A stretch of 44,045 bases of DNA from Chryseobacterium sp. BGARF1 (GCF_001677955.1 NZ_LELA01000114.1:1-44045), one strand, 5' to 3'; positions 25,464 to 34,777 are shown, counted from the first letter of the stretch. The notes: generated from the sequence alone by a model not told the origin. Made by a program: numbers and translations.

Positions 25464-25811
25464 ATGAATGATCATGACATATCTTTCGAGAATTTACCAA
25501 ATGCAGTTGCGTTTCTCATTAACGAAGTTGGTGATCTTAAGCTATTACTAATTAAAGAAAATGCGACAGTAACGATTCCTTCCAAAAAAAAACCGATAGG
25601 TATTGATGAAGTATCAAAACTTATCGGAAAAGCAAAATCAACTATTTATACATTGGTGCGAAAAAGAAATATTCCTTGCTACAAAAATGGCAAGAAACTT
25701 TATTTTTTTGAAGATGAACTTTTAGATTGGATCTCTAATGGTAAACGCAAGACCATGGAAGAATTGACATTTGAAAGTGAACAGTACAAAAAAAAGAATT
25801 CTGGAAAATAA
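25464..25811 (+). CDS. Excisionase-like helix-turn-helix protein
   Basis: The product has 115 residues. A short N-terminal helix region (about 1-35) is followed by an HTH_17 domain (about 44-90) reading IGIDEVSKLIGKAKSTIYTL and then VRKRNIPCYKNGKKLYFFEDEL. The C-terminal tail is basic and charged. This is the common small HTH protein found beside integrases in Bacteroidota mobile elements, thought to act as excisionase or regulator. It is 500 bases from the integrase, so it probably has its own promoter; a TATTTTTTG run at 25433 is near the -7 consensus with one extra base. Confidence 0.85.
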   Translation: MNDHDISFENLPNAVAFLINEVGDLKLLLIKENATVTIPSKKKPIGIDEVSKLIGKAKSTIYTLVRKRNIPCYKNGKKLYFFEDELLDWISNGKRKTMEELTFESEQYKKKNSGK

Positions 25812-26133
25812 TCACATTCGGTGAAAAAAAATGCTTAAGCTGTCTTATCTATAACTGAAAAATTTCATCGTAAATCGTATAATATTTATCGAAATTCCTT
25901 CAGATTTAAAAATAGTATAATCTCTTACGGAAGCTCTAGGAACATATATTAAAATGTTTAGACTATTCGAAATGTAAAATTATAAACGATTTACAAATTC
26001 TTTTACTAAGCATAAATATCAAATTAGCTCTCAAAAATTATAAAAAACTTTTTCGGAAAATCTACTCTTAATTTACTGTAGATTTAACTTATTTAAGATA
26101 GCTTTACAACGTGTATCTCGAAAATTCCGGTAC
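25812..26133. other. Non-coding AT-rich gap
   Basis: No open frame, repeat array or recognisable decayed gene is seen between the HTH gene and the bidirectional terminator. This is where mobilisation or cargo genes would be expected if the element were complete. Confidence 0.5.
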
Positions 26134-26178
26134 AAAAAAAGCAATCTTAGAAAATTTTTTTCTAAGATTGCTTTTTTT
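26134..26178. terminator. Strong bidirectional terminator
   Basis: A 20-base perfect stem, AAAAAAAGCAATCTTAGAAA with its complement TTTCTAAGATTGCTTTTTTT, is flanked by A and T runs. On the minus strand it ends the T9SS operon (stop at 26367); on the plus strand it can end transcripts leaving the element. Confidence 0.85.
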
Positions 26179-26366
26179 GTAATACACTTCACTTGTTTTC
26201 ACAAGATAGTTTTCGAAAAAAAAAATATTTCCAAAATTTCTCAGATAACATGATTATCTTCTACCAGAAATATCCTTAGGATGCCCATATTACTTCTACA
26301 TGTAATATTTTATCTTAGGCTTTAATAGTATTATGATACTTACATTTGTTATAGAACTTTAGCTTC

Positions 26367-27929
26367 TTATTTTTTAATTATCTTGAAACTTTGCTTCTTT
26401 CCATCATTATATTTTACAGCTAAAATATAAACTCCCAGATTGAGATCAGAAAGGTCTATTTCCTTTGAAATCTTGTTGATTTCTTTTACTATTTGCCCAG
26501 AAGGTGTAGCAATAACGATAGATTTTATATTATAAGTTTCTGTTAAATTCAAAACATTTATAAAAGGATTTGGATATACTTTGAAAATCGGGTTGCCAGC
26601 AACTTCATTTGTAGAAAGTGCAGAGGCTGTTTCCCAAAAAATATCGTCTAAAAAATGCGAAGCGGTAGTAGTTCCGTTATTTCTTATTGCCAATCTCGCA
26701 GTTGAAGGAACTGAGGAAGGCACAAGTACTGTATAATCTGTATAATTGGTGTTTGGGGTAATGGTCTGAAGATTTACAAAAGAAGAAGCATCAGTAATAT
26801 TTGTAACATATCCAATATTTAATGATCCTGTTCCTGTTGTTACTTTGGCTTTCATTCTTAATTGATTCGTTCCTGCAGCTACATTATTAAATTCAGGCAA
26901 TATGGCAATTGAAAAATTAGCAGCACCGGAAGAGGTCATCGAAATGCTTCTTGCTCCGGAAGCCGCGTTGGAATTGCTGATGGTTTGAGCTCCTGCCTGT
27001 GCTCCCATAATACGGCTCCAGCATTTTGGAACAATATTTCCGGTGGCGTAGCTGTCAAAATTTTCAAATATTCCTGCTATTGGTGCGCATTCTGTTGTAA
27101 AATTACTTAAAGCTGACCAAGGACTTTTATCTGTAGAGCTACATACTGAACGAACCCAAACATTATATGTAGAGCTAGGCTGTAATAATGACAAATCAGC
27201 AGATGTGGTGGTAGATGTTCCCAAAGAAGTTGCAGTGCTTGACGGGGGCGTACTGTATAATGAATAATAATATTCGTATCCGTTGGCTGGTGTTGCAGAT
27301 GGAGCTATCCAATTAATGGTTGCGGTATTGGTGGTAACTGCAGCGGCTGTAATATTACTCGGCATATAACATGTTGCAGCCTGAGTAAGAGTAATATCGT
27401 CGACTATTAAATACCAGTCGGCAGTTCCTGAGGGAGGTGTTGTTTTAGTTCCGGTAATTCTGAAACGGAAATCAGAATCTAAAGGAACAGCCCCTGCCGG
27501 TATTGCTGCAGTAAATGCAGTACAATTGGTCTCTGATGTGAAATTTATCTGGCTTCCTATCGTATTCCAGGTATTGCCTGCGTTTACAGAATATTCAACA
27601 AGCATATTTCCATACGTAACATATACACTGTTTGATTTTTTTGCAGAATAATTAAAGCTTACAGCAATGTCGTTACCATTAGAGCTGGTATTAGAATACA
27701 TCAAATAAGAAGTCATCGTGGAAGCAAGAGTTCCGTTCAGTTTTTTCCACACTGCCGCAGTTCCGGTACAGGGATATCCTGCCGTAGTAGTTCTGGAAAA
27801 CGGACTGACAACAGGATAAGACCATCCTGCAGAAGGAAATGTAGTAGATTCAAAACCCTCAGAAACTAAAACCTGTGCGTTTGCAGCGATGGTAAATAGA
27901 CTGAAACACGAAAGTAAAGTTTTTTTCAT
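26367..27929 (-). CDS. T9SS type A secreted protein with fibronectin type III domain
   Basis: The product has 520 residues. A signal peptide (MKKTLLSCFSLFTIAANAQ) precedes a choice-of-anchor J / MAM-like beta-sandwich (about 22-185; EGFESTTFPSAGW start). A fibronectin type III domain follows (about 187-280, SNITAAAVTTNTATINW). A second jelly-roll-like domain comes next (about 285-435; FENFDSYATGNIVPKCW start), and a T9SS type A sorting domain ends it (about 447-520, FKVYPNPFINVLNL to KQSFKIIKK). The expected location is the outer surface or medium. It is the second gene of an operon: only 22 bases separate it from the T9SS type B gene upstream. The function is unknown; such proteins often act in adhesion or as fragments of larger surface complexes. 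Confidence 0.88.
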   Translation of the reverse strand: MKKTLLSCFSLFTIAANAQVLVSEGFESTTFPSAGWSYPVVSPFSRTTTAGYPCTGTAAVWKKLNGTLASTMTSYLMYSNTSSNGNDIAVSFNYSAKKSNSVYVTYGNMLVEYSVNAGNTWNTIGSQINFTSETNCTAFTAAIPAGAVPLDSDFRFRITGTKTTPPSGTADWYLIVDDITLTQAATCYMPSNITAAAVTTNTATINWIAPSATPANGYEYYYSLYSTPPSSTATSLGTSTTTSADLSLLQPSSTYNVWVRSVCSSTDKSPWSALSNFTTECAPIAGIFENFDSYATGNIVPKCWSRIMGAQAGAQTISNSNAASGARSISMTSSGAANFSIAILPEFNNVAAGTNQLRMKAKVTTGTGSLNIGYVTNITDASSFVNLQTITPNTNYTDYTVLVPSSVPSTARLAIRNNGTTTASHFLDDIFWETASALSTNEVAGNPIFKVYPNPFINVLNLTETYNIKSIVIATPSGQIVKEINKISKEIDLSDLNLGVYILAVKYNDGKKQSFKIIKK

Positions 27930-27951
27930 TTTATTTATTTTTAATTTATAA

Positions 27952-30594
27952 TTATTTGTTTTTTACCAGAACCCAGCCCGAATATTGAACTTCAGTTCTT
28001 TTTAATTTAGATTCTGTCCAGCTTAAATGATACCAGTATGTTCCGGTACTTATCTTTCTTCCATTATAGCTACCATCCCATTTATAACCTATGTTTTTAG
28101 AAGCATCAAAAACTTTTAATCCATATCTGTCGTAAACAGAGAACCTGAGGCCTTCTTTATGAGCTAAAGCACTATAATCTAAAACATCATTGATTCCATC
28201 GTTATTAGGAGTAATTGCGTTGATGAGATTAGGAATTGTAATTTCTACAGAAACAGGATTACAGTCATATGCATCTTTCACATATACAATTCTGCTTCCT
28301 CTGGGTACATTTGTAAAAACATTCGAATCTTGCCAATTGATGTTATCAATAGAATATTTATATGGCGCGTTTCCTCCCGTTACATGTACAGTCACTGTAT
28401 TGGTCTCAATCTCAATATTTGAGATTACCGGCTGTTCTGAAGAATAAACTTTTACAGTTTGCTTTGTCCAGCATTGTCCGGTTTTTAATCTCACCCAGTA
28501 AGTACCCACAGCTACATCAGATATTATTGATGTGGTTGCTCCTGTACTCCATTCATAGCCGTCAAAACCTGATCCTGCGTCTAATGTTGTTTTATCTTCA
28601 ATACAAATTATCTTATCAATTAATATGGTTGATGTAGTGGGAGGTAAAACTATAAGAGTAATCTTAGCTACTTTATAACATCCGTTTGCATTAGTTACTT
28701 TTACATATGCTACACCGTTTGGTGCAATATAATTATCAGGATTTAAAATTTCATTGGTTCCATTTACAGCGTCAGTAGGTGAAGGATAGTATTTTCTTGT
28801 TATCCCTGGCTGCGTAGATACTATTGCTGACGTAAGATTAAATAAACCTGTTGCAATATTATTTTCAAGAAAACAGATTCTCAAAGTGGCATCATTTACA
28901 ACAGGGCTTTCTAGCATATTTAGCGTTAGAGTTACTTGCTCACAATCTGGAAATATGGGATTATTTCCACAAAATCTGTATACAATCGTATCTATTCCTA
29001 CATATCCAGGGGTTGATGTATAATGGATAACTCCTGTTATCGGATCAATCGTTGCTGTCCCATGTTGAGGCGGAGTTGTAATTATAACAGAATTTGGAAC
29101 ATATGTTTGGGTAGAATAGGTAAATTCAGGAATAATAATCTGGGCGTTATCGCATACATCGATTGTTTTGGTAGATTCGTATTGGCACGAAGCATCTTCT
29201 GCATAATAACCACTATATCCCAAGAATATACTTCCTCCTATAACTTCTGCACTTACGGGCTTATCGGAATTTATTTTTACGTTTCCTGATATTCCCATTA
29301 ATGAGTAAGTAACCCAATACGGGTTTCCGGTAACCGGGTAAGGTCCTTCAGCGGGAGTCGGCGTTATCCCATTTACTGTTAAATTGGCTCCGGTCTGGGT
29401 CAAAACATTTAATTTCAGGTTTAGTAATGGTAAAGGAAAAGAGCTACTTACTCGTGGAAGATCATCTACTTTAGGAATTTCATCAATTTTTTTTGACTGA
29501 ATACATCCAATGGGAGGAACAAAGTTGAAACTGCCAGTCGCATTACTGGTTGCAATTCCGGCAACGAGATGGTATACATACACGTTTTTACTCGTTTTAA
29601 TATACATATTATGATGGTCACTCCCCTGATCTACATAACTGGATGCAGTAACTCTGTAGAATTGACCTTCATTTAAAGTAGCGACCGCAACAGGATTATT
29701 ATTAATAAAAACTTGGGTATTATCATCAGTTGCTACGATCATAGCTCCTTCTGTTTCTTTTGCAATATTCCCCATTCCTTTTACAAGAATGTATTCTCTC
29801 CCCAAACGTTCTACAGGAACAGACTGGTCTATCATAATATCGGGTCCGTCGAAAACCGTACTATTAGGTAAAGAATATTGTCCGGCAAAGTTGCCGTTAT
29901 TTAAAGATATAGGCTTGTCAGCAATTATTTTAGCTCCTATAAAGCCTGCTCTGTTTCCGGTAATATTAGAACGTCCTTCTATTATATACGATTCTCCTTT
30001 GTTGAGAAGGAACGTAAGCGTAGGATTCGTTACTCCTGTCATTCCGTTTGAAAACTGTACAGAAGCCTCGTAGTCTGAAACTTTTACCAAAGTATTATCT
30101 TCTGTAGCTATTATACCACATGTGAAATTATGGTTTGTCGTAGTGCTTGTACTGGTATTTGTGATAGGAGGATAAACGGCATAAAACTTTTTGCCTATCC
30201 CCGATTTTCCTTTAGAAGTGAGAATTTCACCATGTCCCACATCAGAAACCCGTAAATCTGCCATAAAAGGAATATTTGCACTCGCATAAAGCCCTCTCGC
30301 TGTTACTTTGAATACTTCAGATTGCTTGTAGGCAATTATTAAATCTACAGGAATTGTAAAAACTCCCGGATTTCCGTTACTGATCGTAACGGTGCCAATA
30401 ACTGCATTGTTATTATAAATAGTCACAGGAAAAGGTATTGTAGAATCTGTAGAAAAATACAAAGCCTGTCGGTTATTGTTCGACGACAAAGAATTCCGGC
30501 TCATCATAGGAGCAAACCAATGTTCTGTATCTTTTTGTGCAAAAACATGATTAGCCGTTAAAAAAAGTAAAAATAAAAGTAGAAGTCTTATCAT
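27952..30594 (-). CDS. T9SS type B (gliding-motility C-terminal domain) protein with IgGFc-binding-like N-terminus
   Basis: The product has 880 residues. A signal peptide (about 1-19) precedes a region of about 400 residues that resembles the IgGFc-binding N-terminal domain (KDTEHWFAPMM, GREYILVKGMGN, ATDDNTQVFINN, KNVYVYHLVAG). Ig-like/cadherin-type repeats follow (about 470-790), including VPNSVIITTPPQHGTATIDP. The last ~88 residues are a CHU_C type B sorting domain: AITPNNDGINDVLDY, FSVYDRYGLKVF, YKWDGSYNGRKISTGTYWYH. Type B substrates are secreted by T9SS and often remain on the surface with SprF-like partners, but none is here. It is the first gene of the operon with the type A protein. 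Adhesion is a likely role (inference). Confidence 0.88.
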   Translation of the reverse strand: MIRLLLLFLLFLTANHVFAQKDTEHWFAPMMSRNSLSSNNNRQALYFSTDSTIPFPVTIYNNNAVIGTVTISNGNPGVFTIPVDLIIAYKQSEVFKVTARGLYASANIPFMADLRVSDVGHGEILTSKGKSGIGKKFYAVYPPITNTSTSTTTNHNFTCGIIATEDNTLVKVSDYEASVQFSNGMTGVTNPTLTFLLNKGESYIIEGRSNITGNRAGFIGAKIIADKPISLNNGNFAGQYSLPNSTVFDGPDIMIDQSVPVERLGREYILVKGMGNIAKETEGAMIVATDDNTQVFINNNPVAVATLNEGQFYRVTASSYVDQGSDHHNMYIKTSKNVYVYHLVAGIATSNATGSFNFVPPIGCIQSKKIDEIPKVDDLPRVSSSFPLPLLNLKLNVLTQTGANLTVNGITPTPAEGPYPVTGNPYWVTYSLMGISGNVKINSDKPVSAEVIGGSIFLGYSGYYAEDASCQYESTKTIDVCDNAQIIIPEFTYSTQTYVPNSVIITTPPQHGTATIDPITGVIHYTSTPGYVGIDTIVYRFCGNNPIFPDCEQVTLTLNMLESPVVNDATLRICFLENNIATGLFNLTSAIVSTQPGITRKYYPSPTDAVNGTNEILNPDNYIAPNGVAYVKVTNANGCYKVAKITLIVLPPTTSTILIDKIICIEDKTTLDAGSGFDGYEWSTGATTSIISDVAVGTYWVRLKTGQCWTKQTVKVYSSEQPVISNIEIETNTVTVHVTGGNAPYKYSIDNINWQDSNVFTNVPRGSRIVYVKDAYDCNPVSVEITIPNLINAITPNNDGINDVLDYSALAHKEGLRFSVYDRYGLKVFDASKNIGYKWDGSYNGRKISTGTYWYHLSWTESKLKRTEVQYSGWVLVKNK

Positions 30595-30857
30595 AATATA
30601 TTGTTGAAAAATATTCGATGGGTAAGATTTTGAAAAAACAATTATTTCTAAAATTGTATTCTCTTTTTTACAAATTATTTCTTAATAATCTGAATTATTT
30701 TCATGTCTATTGTGTTGAACAATATTAGTATTATATTAGCTGCAGTTTTAATAATAGGCTTGCATTTTTACATAAATTAGTGTGAATTTACAAGACATTA
30801 CAATTACAAAACTCTAAAAAACAACAACTTAAAATTTAAGATATATTAATTAAAAGA

Positions 30858-32504
30858 ATGGAATCAATCAGGTTTACTATTAATTTTTATCTTACTATTT
30901 ATTTAAGAATTATTAAAAAAACTAATCTTTTCTTATTTTCACTTTTTATTTGTCCTATTTTTTTCTTGGCGCAAACCAATAAGGATTTCGAAATATTAAG
31001 AGATAAAGCTTTTCAAAAACTATATGAGAATCCTGAAGAATGTATTCGCTATACACAAAGTTTGCTCTTAAGTGAAAAGGAAAAAGACAATCGCATTATT
31101 CTTCAAAAAATCATTTCGCAAGCATACACTTTAGAAGGAAATTATGTACAGGCAATCTCTATATACAATCAAAAAGAAGATGAAAATAAAACTGAATCTC
31201 AAGATGTAATTTATTTCGTTCGGTTATTTGATAACTACAACTTAGCTGATATTTACCAGAATTTGCAGTTATACAGCCAATCACAAAAAATTATTGATCA
31301 GGTTTTAAATGATCAGAAGCTTCTAAAAACTACTGATCCTAAAAAGAGATCAGTGATTGCAAAACTTTTTCAGCTTCAAGCCATTAATGCCGCTATCAGT
31401 AAAAACTATAAACAGGCAATTAAAAGCCTGAAACAAAGCGATCAATATCTTGACATTAACACTAAAGAAGCAAGATTCCTCAAACACGAAAATGTGCTTT
31501 TCCTGAGTAACTTTTTAATGCGTTTAAATAGACAGGATGAAGCTCAGCAACTTTTAGAAAAGATCATACCGGAAATTGAGACACAGGATAAAAGCCCTTT
31601 TCTTTTGGCTTATGCATATCAGAATTTATCAAAATATTATTTTCAGAAAAAAGACTACATCACCGCAACAGAGAAATTAAAAATTGGATTCGAAAAAATT
31701 GAGAACCTTCCTTATAACGGAATGAAACTAATTTTCTACGATTTATTTTCAAAAAACTATCTGGCTCTAAAAAATGATGAAAAATATCTTTACTACAATA
31801 ATTTATACAGCAGCACCAAAAAAACTTTAGAAACCAATAGAAAAGAAGGAATACAATACAGCATAAAATTATTAGAAAACCAGCACAGAGAAAATTACAC
31901 ATACAAAGACCAGCTCCATAAAGGTTCTCTTAAGTCTTTGGTTCAAATTTTTATTTTGCTCATTTTGGGGCTGCTCATTTTTTGGTTTTATCAATTCAAA
32001 ACAAATAAAAATCTAAAAAAACAGATTTTGTTCTTTCAAAAACTGGAACTGCAGGATTCAGTTTCCATTAGAGAAAGAAAAACTAATGAAAATAAAAATG
32101 TAAAGGAACAAAATCAGGAGAAAGAGATTGCCAACAATTCGAAAGAAAGAGATCTTAAAATCTTAAAAAACATAGAAGAATGGGAAAAAACACTAGGTTT
32201 TTTAAACAAAAACATGTCTTTAACAGTCTTTTCGCAGCAAATTGGTATCAATAAACAATACTTATCTGAATTTATAAATAGTAATAAAGAAAAAAATTTC
32301 AATGCATATATTAATGAATTAAGGATCAATCATATTGCTAATTTACTAAAAAACGATCCCTCATATCTTAATTACAAAGTGAGCTATCTTGCTGAATATG
32401 CCGGCTTTTCGTCACACGGTGCGTTCTCTAATGTTTTTAAATCAATAACGGGAATGTCACCAAACACTTATATTCAACAAATCATTAAATCTAAATCTCA
32501 ATGA
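30858..32504 (+). CDS. Membrane TPR protein with AraC-type output domain
   Basis: The product has 548 residues. A hydrophobic signal/anchor (about 23-39) precedes a tetratricopeptide-repeat-like helical region (about 40-350), then one membrane segment (360-380, LVQIFILLILGLLIFWFYQF). A charged linker and an AraC/XylS DNA-binding domain follow (about 440-545; LTVFSQQIGINKQYLSEFI and YLAEYAGFSSHGAFSNVFKS). The layout suggests a one-component sensor: periplasmic TPR input, cytoplasmic DNA-binding output. It is translationally coupled to the next gene (ATGA at 32501) and divergent from the T9SS operon at 30594, 263 bases away, a likely target (inference). Similar TPR-AraC proteins are common in Chryseobacterium. 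Confidence 0.85.
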   Translation: MESIRFTINFYLTIYLRIIKKTNLFLFSLFICPIFFLAQTNKDFEILRDKAFQKLYENPEECIRYTQSLLLSEKEKDNRIILQKIISQAYTLEGNYVQAISIYNQKEDENKTESQDVIYFVRLFDNYNLADIYQNLQLYSQSQKIIDQVLNDQKLLKTTDPKKRSVIAKLFQLQAINAAISKNYKQAIKSLKQSDQYLDINTKEARFLKHENVLFLSNFLMRLNRQDEAQQLLEKIIPEIETQDKSPFLLAYAYQNLSKYYFQKKDYITATEKLKIGFEKIENLPYNGMKLIFYDLFSKNYLALKNDEKYLYYNNLYSSTKKTLETNRKEGIQYSIKLLENQHRENYTYKDQLHKGSLKSLVQIFILLILGLLIFWFYQFKTNKNLKKQILFFQKLELQDSVSIRERKTNENKNVKEQNQEKEIANNSKERDLKILKNIEEWEKTLGFLNKNMSLTVFSQQIGINKQYLSEFINSNKEKNFNAYINELRINHIANLLKNDPSYLNYKVSYLAEYAGFSSHGAFSNVFKSITGMSPNTYIQQIIKSKSQ

Positions 32505-33628
32505 AAAGACACGCGTTTATTATCTTTTTGATGATGATGATTAATTTTTCTTGTTTTGCTCAGCAGATCAATGACGACTCCCTTTTTAAAAGAGCCAATC
32601 AGGAGTATTACAATAACCCAAACGAATCGATTCAGATTGTAAAAGAACTTCTCAAGAGAGAGAGAAATCCAGATAAAATAATAAAGCTATATCTTGTAAT
32701 CTCATCAGCCGAGCTCACAAAAGGAAACTTTAATGCCTCATTACAATATTTGTTTAAAGCCCGTGAATTGGCACTAAAATCTAATGATCCCAAAGTACAG
32801 ACAACTTTTTTTATTACCATCGCTTTACAGTATGAGCAAATGGAATTAGATTCAAAAACGTTGGAATCTTTAGACGAAGCTGAACAGTATCTAGCAAAAA
32901 TTCCTGATGGTACATACCATAAATATTTTGAAATCGGTAGAATAAACTTGGTGCGAGGAATGATCAGTAAAAAACAGAATAATCCGGAGATTGCACTTCA
33001 AAGATTTCAAACAGCTGTAAAATCTTTTGAAAAAATAAAAGAAGCTTCAAAAACCTACTATAACCAAAGTATTTTATTTTTTTACATTGGTAATTGTTAT
33101 TTAGATTTAGGTTCTGAAGAAAAAGCAGAAAAAGCTTTCACAAGAGCTTACGATTTAGCGATTATAACCGACTCAAACAGTTTAGAATCCTATGCTTTAA
33201 AAGGATTATCTCAAATACAAAAAATAAAGCACCAAAATAATCGCGCATTACAATATTTAAAAGATGCTGAAGAGCGGGGTAAAAAAACCGATGATTCTAA
33301 ACTTTTAGAAGAAATTTATAAAGAAATGGCAGACAATTATTTAGCCATGGGCAATCAAAATTACTATCAGCTATATAGCAAGAAGCTGCAAGAATTACAA
33401 TTTAAAAGAGAACAATTGGAACTAAGCTCTATCAACGAAAGCATTAATAGTCAAAATAAAAATGCTTCAATAAAAATACAAGAACTCGAATCTAGACATG
33501 AGAATTTAATCATTGTAATCATTCTTCTTGGCAGCACTATTTGCCTTTCCATTACATTTGTTGTGTACAAGCTAATGAAACATAATAGAAAAAATAGTAA
33601 ACAAATCCACAAAATATTAAATGATTAA
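32501..33628 (+). CDS. TPR membrane protein lacking an output domain
   Basis: The product has 375 residues. A signal peptide (MKRHAFIIFLMMMINFSCFA) precedes TPR-like helices (about 25-300), a coiled region, one membrane segment (335-357, LIIVIILLGSTICLS start) and a tail of only 18 residues. It is a paralogue-like copy of the sensor half of the upstream gene without the AraC domain. It overlaps that gene by four bases (ATGA). It may have lost its output domain, or serve as a partner that forms mixed dimers with the upstream protein. The following frame carries a short open stretch (containing SIPDEVQTGKGLF) that could be a remnant of a cytoplasmic part, but this is weak. Confidence 0.78.
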   Translation: MKRHAFIIFLMMMINFSCFAQQINDDSLFKRANQEYYNNPNESIQIVKELLKRERNPDKIIKLYLVISSAELTKGNFNASLQYLFKARELALKSNDPKVQTTFFITIALQYEQMELDSKTLESLDEAEQYLAKIPDGTYHKYFEIGRINLVRGMISKKQNNPEIALQRFQTAVKSFEKIKEASKTYYNQSILFFYIGNCYLDLGSEEKAEKAFTRAYDLAIITDSNSLESYALKGLSQIQKIKHQNNRALQYLKDAEERGKKTDDSKLLEEIYKEMADNYLAMGNQNYYQLYSKKLQELQFKREQLELSSINESINSQNKNASIKIQELESRHENLIIVIILLGSTICLSITFVVYKLMKHNRKNSKQIHKILND

Positions 33629-33880
33629 ATTTTGTAATGTATTATTGAGTATTCCTGACGAAGTGCAAACAGGAAAAGGACTCTTTATCAATGTTTTAAA
33701 TAGAAATAGGTAGGATAAAAAATAACAGAATGGTTAATGTTTAGTATATATATCCACAAATTACACTAGTAAATCAGTATCTTATTTGTACCTTGAAATT
33801 GTAACTAATTGATTTAAAATATTGGTTATTTTTGAAGAAGTGAAGTAATTATAATTAGTGTTAAATCACTAAAACATATA
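33629..33880. other. Non-coding gap after the TPR pair
   Basis: There is no gene here. About 30 open codons (33634-33714, other frame) could be a degraded C-terminal piece of the TPR gene. The rest is AT-rich up to the hairpin at 33881. Confidence 0.4.
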
Positions 33881-33916
33881 AAACCGCTATAAATATATTT
33901 TTATAGCGGTTTTTTT
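33881..33916 (+). terminator. Intrinsic terminator
   Basis: AAACCGCTATAAA (33881-33893) pairs perfectly with TTTATAGCGGTTT (33900-33912), and T-run follows. It lies 250 bases beyond the TPR gene stop, and most likely ends that transcript. Confidence 0.85.
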
Positions 33917-33991
33917 GTGAATTTTAATTGGTAATAATCTTTGATTTGTATGCCCCATTGATGTGTGTTGTAATATCTCAAAATTACTAAC

Positions 33992-34735
33992 CTAAATTAA
34001 ATCGTTAGTAACTGCATATGCTAATGCTTCTGTGATATTGCTTACATCAAGCTTTTCAAAAAGTTTTCTTCGATGCCACTTTACAGTATCAGAAGATAAA
34101 TAGGTCTTTTTAGCGATTTCTGATATAGTTAACCCCTGAAGATAATATCTGAATACATCAAACTCTTTATATGTTAACTTTTTTTTGTTGGTTTTGACCC
34201 ATTTTTCATCTTTAAGATCATATAGCCATAATAGGTCTGATACATCTGAAGATATCTGAATATTTCCTGATGACTTCTTTAGCGATAGTGATAAATTACA
34301 AATTGCCTTCTTAATGTTACCTTTATGATCAAGCTCAAAAGGTATCACTTTATAATTGAGTAATATTTTCCTTTTTTCAACACTTTTGATGTGAGAATCA
34401 AAGTTTATGATATATTTGGTCCTGTCGTTAATGGGAAGTTTATTGAAAAATGGGATGACCGTTTTTTTTAGTATATCAAGGATATGATGATCTTCTGATG
34501 CTGTTATTTTTCGAAGAAAACTTAAACCTGCTGTTTTTATATCTTGTATAGAGCCTTCTGAGATGTAAAATGGAAGATATGGAATGTAATCAATTTTTTT
34601 CTCAAGCAAATTGATGATGAAAATATTACCATGTATACTTTTTGTCACTGCTTCAAATACTTTCGTCGTTTGGCTAATTAAAACCTCATCTGTTGCTTGG
34701 TAGCTATCCTCTGGAAATAAGTAATTTTTTTTCAT
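33992..34735 (-). CDS. LuxR-type helix-turn-helix transcription regulator
   Basis: The product has 247 residues. The C-terminal LuxR/FixJ HTH domain (about 183-245) reads LTYKEFDVFRYYLQGLTISE and then IAKKTYLSSDTVKWHRRKLF, ending in a helical region. Residues 1-170 form an input domain with PAS-like alternation (LPFYISEGSI, HHILDILKKTV) that I cannot assign to a ligand. It is soluble and cytoplasmic. No sensor kinase is adjacent and the receiver Asp pattern is missing, so it is not a classical response regulator. It is divergent from the 1638-residue T9SS gene, with a perfect dyad at 34762 in between, which suggests autoregulation or control of that gene (inference). Confidence 0.85.
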   Translation of the reverse strand: MKKNYLFPEDSYQATDEVLISQTTKVFEAVTKSIHGNIFIINLLEKKIDYIPYLPFYISEGSIQDIKTAGLSFLRKITASEDHHILDILKKTVIPFFNKLPINDRTKYIINFDSHIKSVEKRKILLNYKVIPFELDHKGNIKKAICNLSLSLKKSSGNIQISSDVSDLLWLYDLKDEKWVKTNKKKLTYKEFDVFRYYLQGLTISEIAKKTYLSSDTVKWHRRKLFEKLDVSNITEALAYAVTNDLI

Positions 34736-34761
34736 TAATATTTTTTTTTGGCACTATAAAA

Positions 34762-34777
34762 CTACACTAAAGTGTAG
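34762..34777. promoter_or_regulatory. Operator-like perfect dyad CTACACT-AA-AGTGTAG
   Basis: A 7-base perfect inverted repeat with a 2-base spacer lies 27 bases upstream of the LuxR-type gene start, in the gap shared with the divergent T9SS gene. There is no T-run, so it is not a terminator. Its size fits a dimeric HTH regulator site. The binder is inferred, not shown. Confidence 0.5.

Larger units (their letters stand above)
23020..25811 (+). mobile_element. Stripped integrative element (integrase module only)
   Basis: The segment between the dnaK terminator and the next T9SS operon carries a zinc-finger/HTH regulator, a tyrosine recombinase and an excisionase-like HTH protein, all on the plus strand. 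There is no relaxase, replication or cargo gene. About 500 non-coding bases (24963-25463) separate integrase and HTH gene, and about 550 (25812-26366) follow. The order integrase then HTH matches the left end of many Bacteroidota conjugative or mobilisable elements, whose next genes would be mobilisation genes. The ends are not defined; the coordinates cover the promoter to the last gene. Confidence 0.6.

Noticed and set aside
24963..26133. Possible hidden cargo genes in the integrase element
   Set aside because: Stops are frequent in all frames and no decayed protein could be pieced together by eye.
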